Shown: positions 1 to 6,900, counted from the stretch's first letter. The stretch is DNA of 15,036 nucleotides from Anaerolineales bacterium (GCA_020432595.1 JAGQGA010000057.1:1-15036); one strand, 5' to 3'. Numbers and translations are program-made. Notes: generated from the letters alone by a model not told the origin.

Positions 1-2
1 AT

Positions 3-326
3 ATTCAGGCTCCGTGGGTGGCGGAACGGGCGGTGGGAAGTTGGTCGGCGAATCGGCTGGCGGGATTGTTGCGAGAGGAAACGGCCGTTTATTCTCCCCT
101 CACCTATACCGGCCAACTGCCCACAAACGGCCGTTTTCTCGTTGAAATCCCCGCCAGCTTCCAGGCCGTCAAGCAGCGCGACATGGGGCTGGCGCGGCAG
201 TGGCGCAGCCAGTTCCGGCTCATGTTTGAAGATTTGTTTGCGGCCGGCTACCATGCCACCGATTTGCTTTTTGCCGGGGAGCAGAGTTTTTATTTGTTGG
301 AGAAAAAAATGGAGATTGGAGATTAG
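3..326 (+). CDS. GNAT-family acetyltransferase, C-terminal part (5' truncated by window edge)
   Basis: The frame is open from the left edge and ends with TAG at 324-326, giving about 107 residues of the C-terminus. The text resembles the COG3375 group of predicted GNAT acetyltransferases: a segment VEIPASFQAVKQRDMGLARQW followed by a WR..FR..FE..F..GY.ATD block and a final YLLE. Proteins of this group are often found beside menaquinone or amino-acid racemase genes, but their substrate is not well established. The GTG at 18 lies inside the domain and is not a real start. The last residues (MEIGD) and the stop codon are contributed by a GATTGGAGATT-type repeat that continues downstream, so the repeat seems to have set the current C-terminus. 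Two copies of the AACGGCCGTT palindrome are translated here (TAV at 81, NGR at 126). The family call is from memory of the motif. Confidence 0.65.
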   Translation: MQAPWVAERAVGSWSANRLAGLLREETAVYSPLTYTGQLPTNGRFLVEIPASFQAVKQRDMGLARQWRSQFRLMFEDLFAAGYHATDLLFAGEQSFYLLEKKMEIGD

Positions 327-368
327 AGATTGGAGATTGATGAAGGTTCATAATCTCCAATCTCTAAT
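311..368. repeat. GATTGGAGATT repeat with 17-bp perfect inverted repeat
   Basis: Direct copies of GGAGATT are followed by an inverted repeat. Arm 322-338 (ATTAGAGATTGGAGATT) is the exact reverse complement of 352-368. The loop can pair further (ATGAA/TTCAT), leaving almost no unpaired bases. It contains the stop codon of the upstream acetyltransferase gene and ends about 30 bp before the next start. No T-run follows, so it is not a textbook intrinsic terminator. Similar words recur at 6330-6362 and 8102-8131. Confidence 0.75.
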
Positions 369-399
369 TAACCACTCTCCTCTTTGATTAGGAGAACCC

Positions 400-690
400 A
401 TGATCGTTTTATTAGCCCAATATCAGGCGCAGCCGGGGAAGGGGGATGAGGTGTTGGCACTGCTGGAGAAAATGGCGGTGGCGGTGCGGGACCATGAGCC
501 GGGTTGCCGCACCTATGAGGTTTCGCGGGGGCGGGAGGATGGAGATGCGTTTTTGCTGTATGAGGTGTATGTGGACGAAACGGCCGTTTCTGACCATCGC
601 GCCACCCCCCACTTCAAACGGTACGTACTCGACAGCATCATTCCGCTGCTGGCAAGCCGAACCGTGTCATTTTACAACGTGATGATTTAG
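400..690 (+). CDS. ABM-domain (antibiotic biosynthesis monooxygenase / YgiN-like) protein
   Basis: A 96-residue protein with the layout of a single ABM domain, a dimeric ferredoxin-like alpha+beta barrel. It has an N-terminal strand (IVLLAQYQAQPGKGDEVLALL), a helix, a central E.GC..YEVSR segment, then F.LYEVYVDE.A...H..TPHFK, which is the usual ABM C-terminal signature. Relatives include YgiN (quinol monooxygenase) and LsrG; many are uncharacterised and the substrate cannot be read from sequence. The start is supported by TAGGAG at 389-394, 5 nt before the ATG. The gene is convergent with the response regulator at 711, only 20 bp apart. One AACGGCCGTT copy is translated as TAV (580). The size matches the family and nothing looks broken. 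Confidence 0.8.
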   Translation: MIVLLAQYQAQPGKGDEVLALLEKMAVAVRDHEPGCRTYEVSRGREDGDAFLLYEVYVDETAVSDHRATPHFKRYVLDSIIPLLASRTVSFYNVMI

Positions 691-710
691 CAAACAGCCG
701 GGTGCGAAAG

Positions 711-1097
711 CTAGGGCGCGGTGGGAACGTTGTTGCTCAAAATGTCCTTAACACTCTGAATCAACGTCTTAAAGCCAATCGGTTTTGTGAGATATAGATT
801 AGCCCCCGCAAGCATCCCCTCCTCAATCGCATTCATGTGGGTTTTGGCACTCAACATGATGACGGGAATATGAGCCGTTGCCTTTTCGGCTCGAATCGCC
901 TCACAAACGGCATAACCGTTCATATTGGGCATCATCACGTCCAGGACAATTAAGTCCGGCAACGTTTGTTTTACCTTTTCCAAAGCATCGAGACCATCTT
1001 CAGCTTCCAATACGCTGAAGTTGGCGCGCTGCAACATCATGCGGAGCAAGTCGCGGGTCATTGCTTCGTCGTCAACAACTAAGACAGTCCAATTCAC
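711..1097 (-). CDS. Single-domain response regulator (CheY-like receiver)
   Basis: A 128-residue protein that is a receiver domain and nothing else. The acidic pocket is D9-D10, the phospho-acceptor is D53 in LIVLDVMMP, S83 occupies the Thr/Ser switch position, and K105 in YLTKP is the conserved lysine. Without an output domain it probably acts by protein-protein contact or in a phosphorelay. The start is GTG, fixed by an AGGAG Shine-Dalgarno at 1104-1108 with 6 nt spacing. No histidine kinase is adjacent; the only one in the window is 12 kb away beside its own receiver protein. A weak promoter may lie at 1128-1157. Confidence 0.92.
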   Translation of the reverse strand: MNWTVLVVDDEAMTRDLLRMMLQRANFSVLEAEDGLDALEKVKQTLPDLIVLDVMMPNMNGYAVCEAIRAEKATAHIPVIMLSAKTHMNAIEEGMLAGANLYLTKPIGFKTLIQSVKDILSNNVPTAP

Positions 1098-1127
1098 CTT
1101 TTTCTCCTATTTGCCTATCCGTGCGCA

Positions 1128-1157
1128 AGCATATTTTTTTAATTGGACATAATTCAA
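1128..1157 (-). promoter_or_regulatory. Possible promoter for the 711-1097 response regulator
   Basis: On the minus strand TTGAAT (1152-1157) and TATGCT (1128-1133) are 18 bp apart, each matching 4 of 6 bases of the sigma-70-type -35 and -10 boxes. The gap between this gene and ychF is 281 bp and divergent, so a promoter is expected here. The match is weak. Confidence 0.25.
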
Positions 1158-1297
1158 TTTGGGATGCCCGTAAGCCCTATTTTATGGCATCCTTGCCAGA
1201 ATGCAATCCCCGCAAGAATTTGCCTAACCCTTTTCACGCCACTTTCAGACGAAAGCGGCACAACGGCCGTTTTATTGTTATACTTTGCCAAAGATGG

Positions 1298-1343
1298 ACG
1301 GAGGACGAAGACGGAAACAGAGTTTCTCTCCTTTGTCCTCCGT
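1298..1343 (+). repeat. Inverted repeat in the ychF leader
   Basis: ACGGAGGACGAAG at 1298-1310 pairs with CTTTGTCCTCCGT at 1331-1343 (13 bp, one G-U pair). A small inner hairpin (GAAAC/GTTTC) fits between the arms. It ends 35 bp before the ychF start, so the transcript would carry it in its 5' leader. An AACGGCCGTT palindrome precedes it (1262-1271). No known riboswitch is recognisable. Confidence 0.5.
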
Positions 1344-1378
1344 TTGCTGTTATTCACAACACGTTGAGAAGGAACATA

Positions 1379-2461
1379 ATGAAGCTAGGAATTATTGGTT
1401 TCCCTAGTTCGGGAAAGACAACGATTTTCAACGCCCTTACCCGTGGCGATGCCCCAACCGGGCAAAGCATGGGTGGGCGGTTTGATGTATTAACGGCCGT
1501 TGTAGACGTGCCAGACCCCCGTGTAGATAAACTCAGCCACATGTTCAACCCCAAAAAGACCACCTATGCCCGCATCACCTACACCGACATTGCTGGGCTG
1601 CAAAAAGGCATGGGCGAAAGCGGCGGCATGAGCGGCTCCTTGCTCAACCACCTGGCAACGCTCGATGGCTTTGTTCATGTGGTACGCGCTTTTGAAGACG
1701 AGATGGTGCCCCATCCCGACGGCAAGGTAGACCCCCAACGCGATTTAGAGGCTCTGGATACCGAGTTTATCATCAACGATCTGGTCGTTGTAGAACGGCG
1801 GCTGGAAAAAATTCGGGATGGGCTGCGTAAAGGGGCGGCCAAGGATAAAGCAGCGGCGCAGGCAGAGCAGGCACTCTTTGAACAGCTTTACGAAGCACTC
1901 TCTAACGAGCAGCGGCTGCGCGATCTCGATCTGGATGATGAGCAATTAAAAGGGCTGCGCGGCTATGGGCTGATGACGCTGCGCCCTATGCTGGTGGTCA
2001 TTAACATTGGCGATTCCCAGGAAGAGATCATGTTGAATTATCCCCACAAACAATCGGGCGTGGTAAACCTGCGCGGCAAGCTGGAAATGGAGCTATCCCA
2101 GCTTGGGGATGATGAGGAGTCGTTGGCAATTTTTATGGATGAGTATGGGGTGACAGAGTTAAGCCTGGACAAGGTGGTGCGTCATACCTATGACTTGATG
2201 GGGCTGCAATCGTTTTTCACGGTTGGTGAAGATGAGGTGCGGGCGTGGACAATTGCGCGAAATGCAACGGCCGTTGATGCCGCCGGAACCATTCATAGCG
2301 ATCTTGCCAAAGGGTTTATCCGCGCCGAAACCATTCATTATGACGAACTAATGGCACTGGGCAGCATGGCCGCCGCACGTACGGCCGGCAAGCTGCGGCA
2401 AGAGGGCAAAACCTATCTGGTCAAGGATGGGGACATTATCAATGTGAAGTTTAACCTGTAG
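1379..2461 (+). CDS. ychF: GTPase/ATPase YchF (OLA1 family), divergent form
   Basis: A 360-residue YchF-like protein, a TRAFAC-class P-loop NTPase associated with ribosomes and with redox or stress responses in known members. The P-loop is GFPSSGKTT (residues 6-14), switch II is DIAGLQKGMGE, and the C-terminal TGS domain (about 277-360) contains LQSFFTVG, ARTAGKLRQEGKTYLVKDGD and a final IINVKF. It differs from the common form: the usual G1 is GLPNVGKST, and the base-specificity motif, NxxE in classical YchF, reads NIGD here. ATG 1379 is chosen because it directly precedes the P-loop strand and has AAGGA about 6 nt upstream; the frame is open further upstream but non-coding there. Two AACGGCCGTT copies are translated as TAV (1493, 2267). 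Confidence 0.9.
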   Translation: MKLGIIGFPSSGKTTIFNALTRGDAPTGQSMGGRFDVLTAVVDVPDPRVDKLSHMFNPKKTTYARITYTDIAGLQKGMGESGGMSGSLLNHLATLDGFVHVVRAFEDEMVPHPDGKVDPQRDLEALDTEFIINDLVVVERRLEKIRDGLRKGAAKDKAAAQAEQALFEQLYEALSNEQRLRDLDLDDEQLKGLRGYGLMTLRPMLVVINIGDSQEEIMLNYPHKQSGVVNLRGKLEMELSQLGDDEESLAIFMDEYGVTELSLDKVVRHTYDLMGLQSFFTVGEDEVRAWTIARNATAVDAAGTIHSDLAKGFIRAETIHYDELMALGSMAAARTAGKLRQEGKTYLVKDGDIINVKFNL

Positions 2462-2513
2462 ATGCCAACCGAAAAAATGCAGCTCCTTCGGATCTCGTGG
2501 GGTTGACAAATTT

Positions 2514-2572
2514 GGTGCGTGGTACGTGGTGCGTGCCAAACAGGCCTTTTGACGCACTACGCACCACGCACC
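2514..2572. repeat. GGTGCGTGGT-type imperfect inverted repeat
   Basis: Arm 2514-2540 (starting GGTGCGTGGTACGTGG) is complementary to 2548-2572, with two substitutions and a 2-nt bulge, around the loop CAGGCCT. The arms are themselves made of a short unit of the type GTGCGTG. It lies in the 212-bp gap after ychF and may end that transcript, though no T-run follows. A related copy sits at 3584-3633 on the other side of the WD40 gene. Confidence 0.7.
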
Positions 2573-2673
2573 ACGTGAAATGATGGTCGTATCGGTTGGC
2601 TCTTAATAGGAGGTTGCGACTATTCTCTCTAGTTCTCCTTTCCCATATAATTGCTGAAGCGAGGTAGACAACA

Positions 2674-3549
2674 TTGAAACAAACAATAAGCGCACATATT
2701 AGCCGCATCAACGGCCTGATGGTTACGCCTGACGGGGAGTCACTCATCACCGCTTCGTCAGACTATTTAATAAAAGTTTGGAACATTGCCAGTGGGGAAC
2801 TGGTGCGAGAATTGCGTGGCAACTTGAAGCCAATTCGTGGCCTGGCCGTTACGCCAGATGGCAAAACGCTCTTTTCAGCCGGGTATGATACCACGGTTAA
2901 AATGTGGAATTTGGCAAACGGTGAACTGCTTAAGGCGATTGGCTGCCATGATGACTGGGTGCAGACGGTGACGTTGACCCCGGATGGTAAGACAGGCTTT
3001 TCTGGTTCATCGGATCAGACGATTTGCAGTTGGTCGGCGAACAACGGCCGTTTATCCTCCACCACCCTCAAACACGATGGCTGGGTACGCGCCCTCAAGG
3101 TCACGCCAAACGGCCGTTGGCTTTTCTCTGGCTCCTGGGACGAAACCATCAAGAGGTGGCCCGTCAAAGGCAGCGAAAAACCCCTCGTCATCAAAGGCCA
3201 CAGCAATGGCATCAACGATCTTGCCATCAGCAGCGACAACCAACGCCTCTACTCCGCCTCCGCCGACAAAACCGTCAAGGTGTGGGACGTGGAAAGTGGT
3301 CACGAATGCGCCACCCTCCAGGGGCACCGTCGCGCCGTGCAGGGCATCGCCCTCACCCCCGACGACAAGTACCTGGTTTCCGTTGGTGCTGATAAAGTTG
3401 CTCTCATTTGGGACGTTACCACCGAGCAAATTATCCAAACCATCAAATTCTTCACCCCCCTCCTTTGCGTTGCCCTTACCCCCAACGGCCAAACCGTCTT
3501 TGTGGGCGACGAAAACGGCCAGTTGCATTATTGGCCGCTTTCATCATAA
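2674..3549 (+). CDS. WD40-repeat protein, single seven-bladed propeller
   Basis: This 291-residue protein consists entirely of WD40 repeats. Seven blades can be counted, each with a TPDG-type turn and a W-D/N or equivalent end: repeats end at VWN, MWN, SWS, RWP, VWD, IWD and YWP. The later blades also carry the H of the GH dipeptide (GHS, GHR). One complete propeller is a scaffold for protein contacts; the partner is unknown. There is no signal peptide or membrane segment, so it should be cytoplasmic. The start is TTG, supported by GAGGT at 2661-2665 with 8 nt spacing, and a TATAAT lies at 2646-2651. The gene is bracketed by two related inverted repeats (2514-2572 and 3584-3633). Two palindromes are translated as NGR (NNGRLS, PNGRWL). 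Confidence 0.92.
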   Translation: MKQTISAHISRINGLMVTPDGESLITASSDYLIKVWNIASGELVRELRGNLKPIRGLAVTPDGKTLFSAGYDTTVKMWNLANGELLKAIGCHDDWVQTVTLTPDGKTGFSGSSDQTICSWSANNGRLSSTTLKHDGWVRALKVTPNGRWLFSGSWDETIKRWPVKGSEKPLVIKGHSNGINDLAISSDNQRLYSASADKTVKVWDVESGHECATLQGHRRAVQGIALTPDDKYLVSVGADKVALIWDVTTEQIIQTIKFFTPLLCVALTPNGQTVFVGDENGQLHYWPLSS

Positions 3550-3583
3550 TTACCCCTCGATCACCTTTTATCAATTTCCTGTG

Positions 3584-3633
3584 GCGTGGTGGGTCGTGCA
3601 TCCTGGTTTCTCCAGACGCACCACCCACCACGC
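3584..3633. repeat. GGTGCGTGGT-type imperfect inverted repeat before tex
   Basis: Arm 3584-3606 (GCGTGGTGGGTCGTGCATCCTGG) pairs with 3612-3633, with two substitutions and one bulge. It uses the same low-complexity vocabulary as the repeat at 2514-2572. It fills most of the 95-bp gap between the WD40 gene and tex and ends 11 bp before the tex ATG, where it could fold in the leader and affect translation. No clear ribosome binding site is visible for tex. Confidence 0.7.
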
Positions 3634-3644
3634 ACCACGTATTT

Positions 3645-5780
3645 ATGAATTACGCAGAAAAAATTGCCCAAGAGCTAAATTTACGGCCGTTTCAAGCCAC
3701 CGCCGCCATTGAACTGCTCGACGACGGCAACACCCTTCCCTTTGTTGCCCGTTACCGCAAAGAAGCCACCGGCAGCCTGGATGAAGAACAGCTACGTACC
3801 CTGCAAGATCGCCTCAAACAGCTACGTGCCCTCGACGACCGGCGCGAAACCATTCTTGCTGCCATCGAAGAGCAGGGCAAACTCACCGACGAACTGCGGC
3901 AGCGGCTGCTTGCGGCTGAAACAGCCACCGAATTGGAAGACCTCTACCAGCCATACAAGAAAAAGCGGCGCACCCGCGCCAGCATAGCTAAAGAAAAAGG
4001 GCTGCAGCCGCTGGCCGACCTGATCATCATGCAGCTTGTGACCCGCCAAAATGAGGTTCAAATCGCTGCCCCTTTCCTAACCGACGACGTGCCGACGGCC
4101 GAAGAGGCGCTGGCTGGTGCCCGCGACATCGTGGCTGAAACGATTAGCGATGATGCTAAGGTGCGCCAGGCGGTGCGGGAAAGGGCATTGCAATGGGGGC
4201 TGCTGCAAACGCAAAAAATCGAAGACGCGACCGACGAACGCAACACCTATTCGCTTTACTATGAGTTTGAGCAGCAGATTGACCGACTGCGGCCGCATCA
4301 GGTGCTGGCAATTAACCGGGGCGAAACGGAAAAAGTTTTGCGCGTCAAGGTGGAGGTATCGGAACGGGATTGGCTGCTTCCCGTGCGACAGCATTATCGC
4401 CCCGACCGCCGTTCGCCGCTGGCGCCCCAACTCCAACTGGCAATGGATGATGCCGCCAAGCGGTTGCTGCTGCCTGCCATTGAGCGCGATGTACGCCGCA
4501 CGCTGTCGGAACAGGCCGAGAGCCACGCCATTGCCGTTTTTGGCACCAATCTGCGCGGCCTGCTCACCCAGCCGCCGCTGGCCGACCAAGTCGTATTGGC
4601 AATTGACCCGGCGTATCGCACCGGGTGCAAGATTGCTATTATAGATGCGACGGGTAAGGTGCTGGATACAGGCACGATTTATCCCCATGCGCCGCAGAAC
4701 AAGCGTGGCGAAGCGATGGTAAGCCTAGGTCGCTGGGTGCAGCAGCACCGGGTGACGCTGATTGCGATTGGCAATGGTACGGCTTCGCGGGAAACGGAGC
4801 AGATGGTGGCAGAGTTTATCCAGCAGCAGGGTGGCTCGTTGCATTATCTGATGGTCAATGAGGCGGGGGCAAGTGTTTACAGTGCCAGCCCGTTGGCGCG
4901 GGCAGAGCTGCCGGATCTGGATGTGACGATTCGGGGGGCGGTTTCGATTGGGCGGCGGGTGCAAGATCCGCTGGCGGAGCTGGTAAAAATTGACCCGAAA
5001 TCTATTGGCGTGGGGCTGTATCAGCATGATGTGAACCAGAATGAGCTATCGGAGGCGCTAGCGGGGGTGGTGGAGACGGTGGTAAACCGGGTGGGGGTGG
5101 ATGTGAACACGGCTTCACCGGCACTGCTGACGCATGTGGCGGGGATTGGGCCGAAGTTGGCGGAGAAGATTGTGGCGCATCGGGATGAAAACGGCCGTTT
5201 TTCCACCCGGCAATCCTTGCTCAAAGTATCGGGGCTGGGGGCAAAGGCGTTTGAACAGGCGGCCGGCTTCCTGCGCGTGCGCGACGGCGATAACCCGCTC
5301 GATGCCAGTGCCATTCACCCAGAAAGCTATGGGGTGGCAACGGCCGTTTTGCAACGCGCCCGCCTCTCCCTTGATACCCTGCCGGCTGAACGTGAAGCAC
5401 CGCTGACGCAGTTCCAGCAAAAAACGCCGCTGGATGTGCTGGCAACCGAGCTAAAAACGGGTGTTCCCACCCTCAAAGACATCTTTGAACAGCTTGTGCG
5501 CCCTGGCCGTGACCCCCGCGAGGAGATGCCGCCCCCCATTTTACGCAGCGATGTGCTGGCAATGGAAGATTTGCAGGTGGGGATGGTGCTCAACGGCACG
5601 GTGCGGAATGTGGTGGACTTTGGCGCGTTTGTAGACATTGGCGTGAAGCAGGATGGCTTGCTCCATCGCACCCAAATCCCGCGCCGCACGGAATTGAACG
5701 TGGGCGATGTGATTGAGGTTGCCATTTTGAGTGTGGACGTGGATCGGAAGCGGATTAGCTTGGGGTGGGTAGAGGGGTAA
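3645..5780 (+). CDS. tex: Tex, S1 RNA-binding transcription accessory protein
   Basis: A 711-residue protein with full Tex architecture. It has the Tex N-terminal helical region (from NYAEKIAQELNLRPFQ; the conserved TLPFVARYRKEATGSLDEEQLR is at about 28-50), a YqgF/RNase H-like domain from about 315 (VLAIDPAYRTGCKIAIIDATG), helix-hairpin-helix motifs near 485-545 (VNTASPALLTHVAGIGPKLA and VSGLGAKAFEQ) and a C-terminal S1 domain from about 641 (VGMVLNGTVRNVVDFGAFVDIG) ending in RISLGWVEG. Tex binds nucleic acid and influences transcription, and is widespread in bacteria. The length is at the short end of the family. ATG 3645 is chosen because homology begins there; the open frame upstream runs through the WD40 gene and is not coding. 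Palindromes are translated as RP, NGR and TAV. Confidence 0.96.
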   Translation: MNYAEKIAQELNLRPFQATAAIELLDDGNTLPFVARYRKEATGSLDEEQLRTLQDRLKQLRALDDRRETILAAIEEQGKLTDELRQRLLAAETATELEDLYQPYKKKRRTRASIAKEKGLQPLADLIIMQLVTRQNEVQIAAPFLTDDVPTAEEALAGARDIVAETISDDAKVRQAVRERALQWGLLQTQKIEDATDERNTYSLYYEFEQQIDRLRPHQVLAINRGETEKVLRVKVEVSERDWLLPVRQHYRPDRRSPLAPQLQLAMDDAAKRLLLPAIERDVRRTLSEQAESHAIAVFGTNLRGLLTQPPLADQVVLAIDPAYRTGCKIAIIDATGKVLDTGTIYPHAPQNKRGEAMVSLGRWVQQHRVTLIAIGNGTASRETEQMVAEFIQQQGGSLHYLMVNEAGASVYSASPLARAELPDLDVTIRGAVSIGRRVQDPLAELVKIDPKSIGVGLYQHDVNQNELSEALAGVVETVVNRVGVDVNTASPALLTHVAGIGPKLAEKIVAHRDENGRFSTRQSLLKVSGLGAKAFEQAAGFLRVRDGDNPLDASAIHPESYGVATAVLQRARLSLDTLPAEREAPLTQFQQKTPLDVLATELKTGVPTLKDIFEQLVRPGRDPREEMPPPILRSDVLAMEDLQVGMVLNGTVRNVVDFGAFVDIGVKQDGLLHRTQIPRRTELNVGDVIEVAILSVDVDRKRISLGWVEG

Positions 5781-5787
5781 AGACGGG

Positions 5788-5816
5788 GCAGCAATAAGGC
5801 TGCTTTCAGCCGCGTC
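5788..5816. terminator. Possible bidirectional terminator between tex and yqeB
   Basis: The two genes converge with 36 bp between their stop codons. GGCTG at 5798-5802 pairs with CAGCC at 5807-5811 over a 4-nt loop, and an alternative GCAGC/GCTGC pairing overlaps it. The stems are short and no clear T-run follows, so the call rests mainly on position. Confidence 0.3.
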
Positions 5817-6620
5817 CTACTGTGGCTGGTTCAACCACGTTAGAACAGCTTCCACCACGCCCCCGCCAATTGCCAGAGACTTGTCGGAAATAGTGAAGCA
5901 CGCCTCCCGCTCCCCCCGTGCGTCGAGGTCGCCAATTTTTAGCCCGGCCCGAACGGCCGTTCCCGGCGCGATCAATCCCCGTACCACCCCCGCAAACGGT
6001 GCCGCCACCACTTCTCCTGCCACATCACCTAAAATCTGCCCCTCGCTCACCCAATCGCCAATCTCCACTCTCCAATCCACCATTCCCGCTATTGGTGCCC
6101 GCAGCACCCGTTCCGCCCCCTTGCCCGCCACCAGCCCCGGCGTGCCAGTGTCGGGAATGGCCGTCCCTTGCCAAATGACGCGCCCTAGCCAATGGCCGCG
6201 CATCGTTTCCACCACGGCGTGGCAATCTGTGCCAGCGGTGAAGCCAGGGCCGAGGGCGATGACGAGAGGAGCTTGGTCTTTGCTGGTGTCTATGTTTCGT
6301 TTTGCCATGCGGGCATCAACCACAACGGAGATCGGGGATTGGAGATTGGGGAGATTGGGAGAGATGAGGACGGGGATGCTGCCCGTCTGGGCGAGTTGTT
6401 CGGCTTCGGTGGGGGTGTGGGCAAGCTGGCCGTGGAGGGTTTCGACCTGGATGTGGCTTTCAAGAACGGCCGTTGCTAAGGCCACTTGTCGGCGCACGAC
6501 TAACGGCCGTTGCAACTCCGTCACAATCACCGGAAACCCCGCCCGGTGCAGCCGATAAACCACCCCCGTCGCCAGGTCGCCGCCGCCGCGCACAATGACT
6601 AAATGCTGTTTAAAGTTCAT
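5817..6620 (-). CDS. yqeB: YqeB, selenium-dependent molybdenum hydroxylase maturation protein (EF2563 family)
   Basis: This 267-residue protein matches the YqeB/EF2563 family, whose genes co-occur with xanthine-dehydrogenase-like enzymes and selD in genomes predicted to have selenium-dependent molybdenum hydroxylases. Motifs in order: RGGGDLATG (11-19) in a Rossmann-like start, VDARMAKRN (101-109), IALGPGF (121-127), HAVVET (134-139), DTGTPG (157-162), a barrel-sandwich-like part (LRAPIAGMVDW...IGDWVSEGQILG...APFAGVVRGL), and CFTISDK..AIGGGVVEAVL (241-260). The biochemical step is not known; maturation of the Mo-Se centre is inferred from co-occurrence. It lies 600 bp from the molybdenum subunit on the same strand, but a plus-strand gene intervenes. 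No clear Shine-Dalgarno is seen. Residues 87-97 are encoded by a GGAGATTGG-type repeat. Confidence 0.88.
   Translation of the reverse strand: MNFKQHLVIVRGGGDLATGVVYRLHRAGFPVIVTELQRPLVVRRQVALATAVLESHIQVETLHGQLAHTPTEAEQLAQTGSIPVLISPNLPNLQSPISVVVDARMAKRNIDTSKDQAPLVIALGPGFTAGTDCHAVVETMRGHWLGRVIWQGTAIPDTGTPGLVAGKGAERVLRAPIAGMVDWRVEIGDWVSEGQILGDVAGEVVAAPFAGVVRGLIAPGTAVRAGLKIGDLDARGEREACFTISDKSLAIGGGVVEAVLTWLNQPQ
6330..6362. repeat. GGAGATTGG-type repeat inside yqeB
   Basis: The plus strand reads a run of GATTGGAGATTGGGGAGATTGG. On the minus strand this encodes SPNLPNLQSPI, residues 87-97 of YqeB, a loop before the VVVDA strand. The same word family forms the hairpin at 311-368 and the in-frame segment at 8102-8176. 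The loop length is about what I expect for the family, so replacement rather than net insertion is possible. Confidence 0.5.
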
Positions 6621-6686
6621 ATCAGATTGCGTTTGGATGGCAATGATTATTGACGCTTACTCCTATCATAAGATATTGAGTTTCTA

Positions 6687-6717
6687 TTGTAGCACAGGGA
6701 GCAAGGCTGCGTATAAT
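6687..6717 (+). promoter_or_regulatory. Possible promoter for the GlsB-like gene
   Basis: TTGTAG (6687-6692) and a perfect TATAAT (6712-6717) are separated by 19 bp, a slightly long spacer. Transcription would start near 6724, at the edge of the paired palindromes at 6721-6756, leaving a leader of about 180 nt before the ATG. It lies in the 280-bp divergent region between yqeB and the small membrane protein, where a promoter is expected. Confidence 0.4.
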
Positions 6718-6720
6718 TGA

Positions 6721-6756
6721 GAAAACGGCCGTTTTTGGAGAAAAACGGCCGTTTTC
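6721..6756. repeat. Tandem pair of AACGGCCGTT palindromes forming a 16-bp stem
   Basis: Two palindromes (8-mer cores at 6725 and 6745) are extended by A and T runs so that 6721-6736 is the exact reverse complement of 6741-6756 with the 4-nt loop GGAG. In RNA this could form a strong hairpin, followed on the plus strand by C's rather than T's. It is the only place in the window where two copies lie within 50 bp outside a gene, only a few bases from the candidate promoter. Confidence 0.85.
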
Positions 6757-6900
6757 CCCATCCATGCTGTCCCCAACAAAGCCAGCTTGTCAAAAAATGT
6801 GACTTTTTGCCCCATTTTGTGTTCCAACAAATGTGGATCTAACAAATTGGCTCAATCTCCTAGATTGTGCCAAGCTCAAATTGAGAAAAGGAGTTGGAAA

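Noticed and set aside
1061..1378. In-frame extension of ychF back to 1061
   Set aside because: The added 106 residues have no family resemblance, overlap the divergent response regulator start and run through the leader hairpin. ATG 1379 directly precedes the P-loop strand and has a ribosome site.
2608..2667. Strong AGGAGG followed by a possible 17-codon leader ORF before the WD40 gene
   Set aside because: The only start codon (TTG 2614) touches the AGGAGG with no spacing, so initiation is unlikely. No leader-peptide feature such as repeated regulatory codons is seen.
2451..2750. Minus-strand ORF of 99 codons with a hydrophobic stretch, resembling a signal peptide
   Set aside because: It overlaps the end of ychF, the inverted repeat and the start of the WD40 gene, and the hydrophobic text is an antisense shadow.
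3408..3644. In-frame extension of tex into the WD40 gene
   Set aside because: It overlaps the well-supported WD40 frame and an inverted repeat, and Tex homology begins at 3645.
4077..4688. Long minus-strand ORF of 203 codons opposite tex
   Set aside because: It is an antisense shadow of a clear Tex coding region, with no recognisable domain and no ribosome site.
6787..6900. N-terminal extension of the GlsB-like protein
   Set aside because: It has no Shine-Dalgarno and is polar, unlike the family, while ATG 6901 has AAGGAG at ideal spacing.
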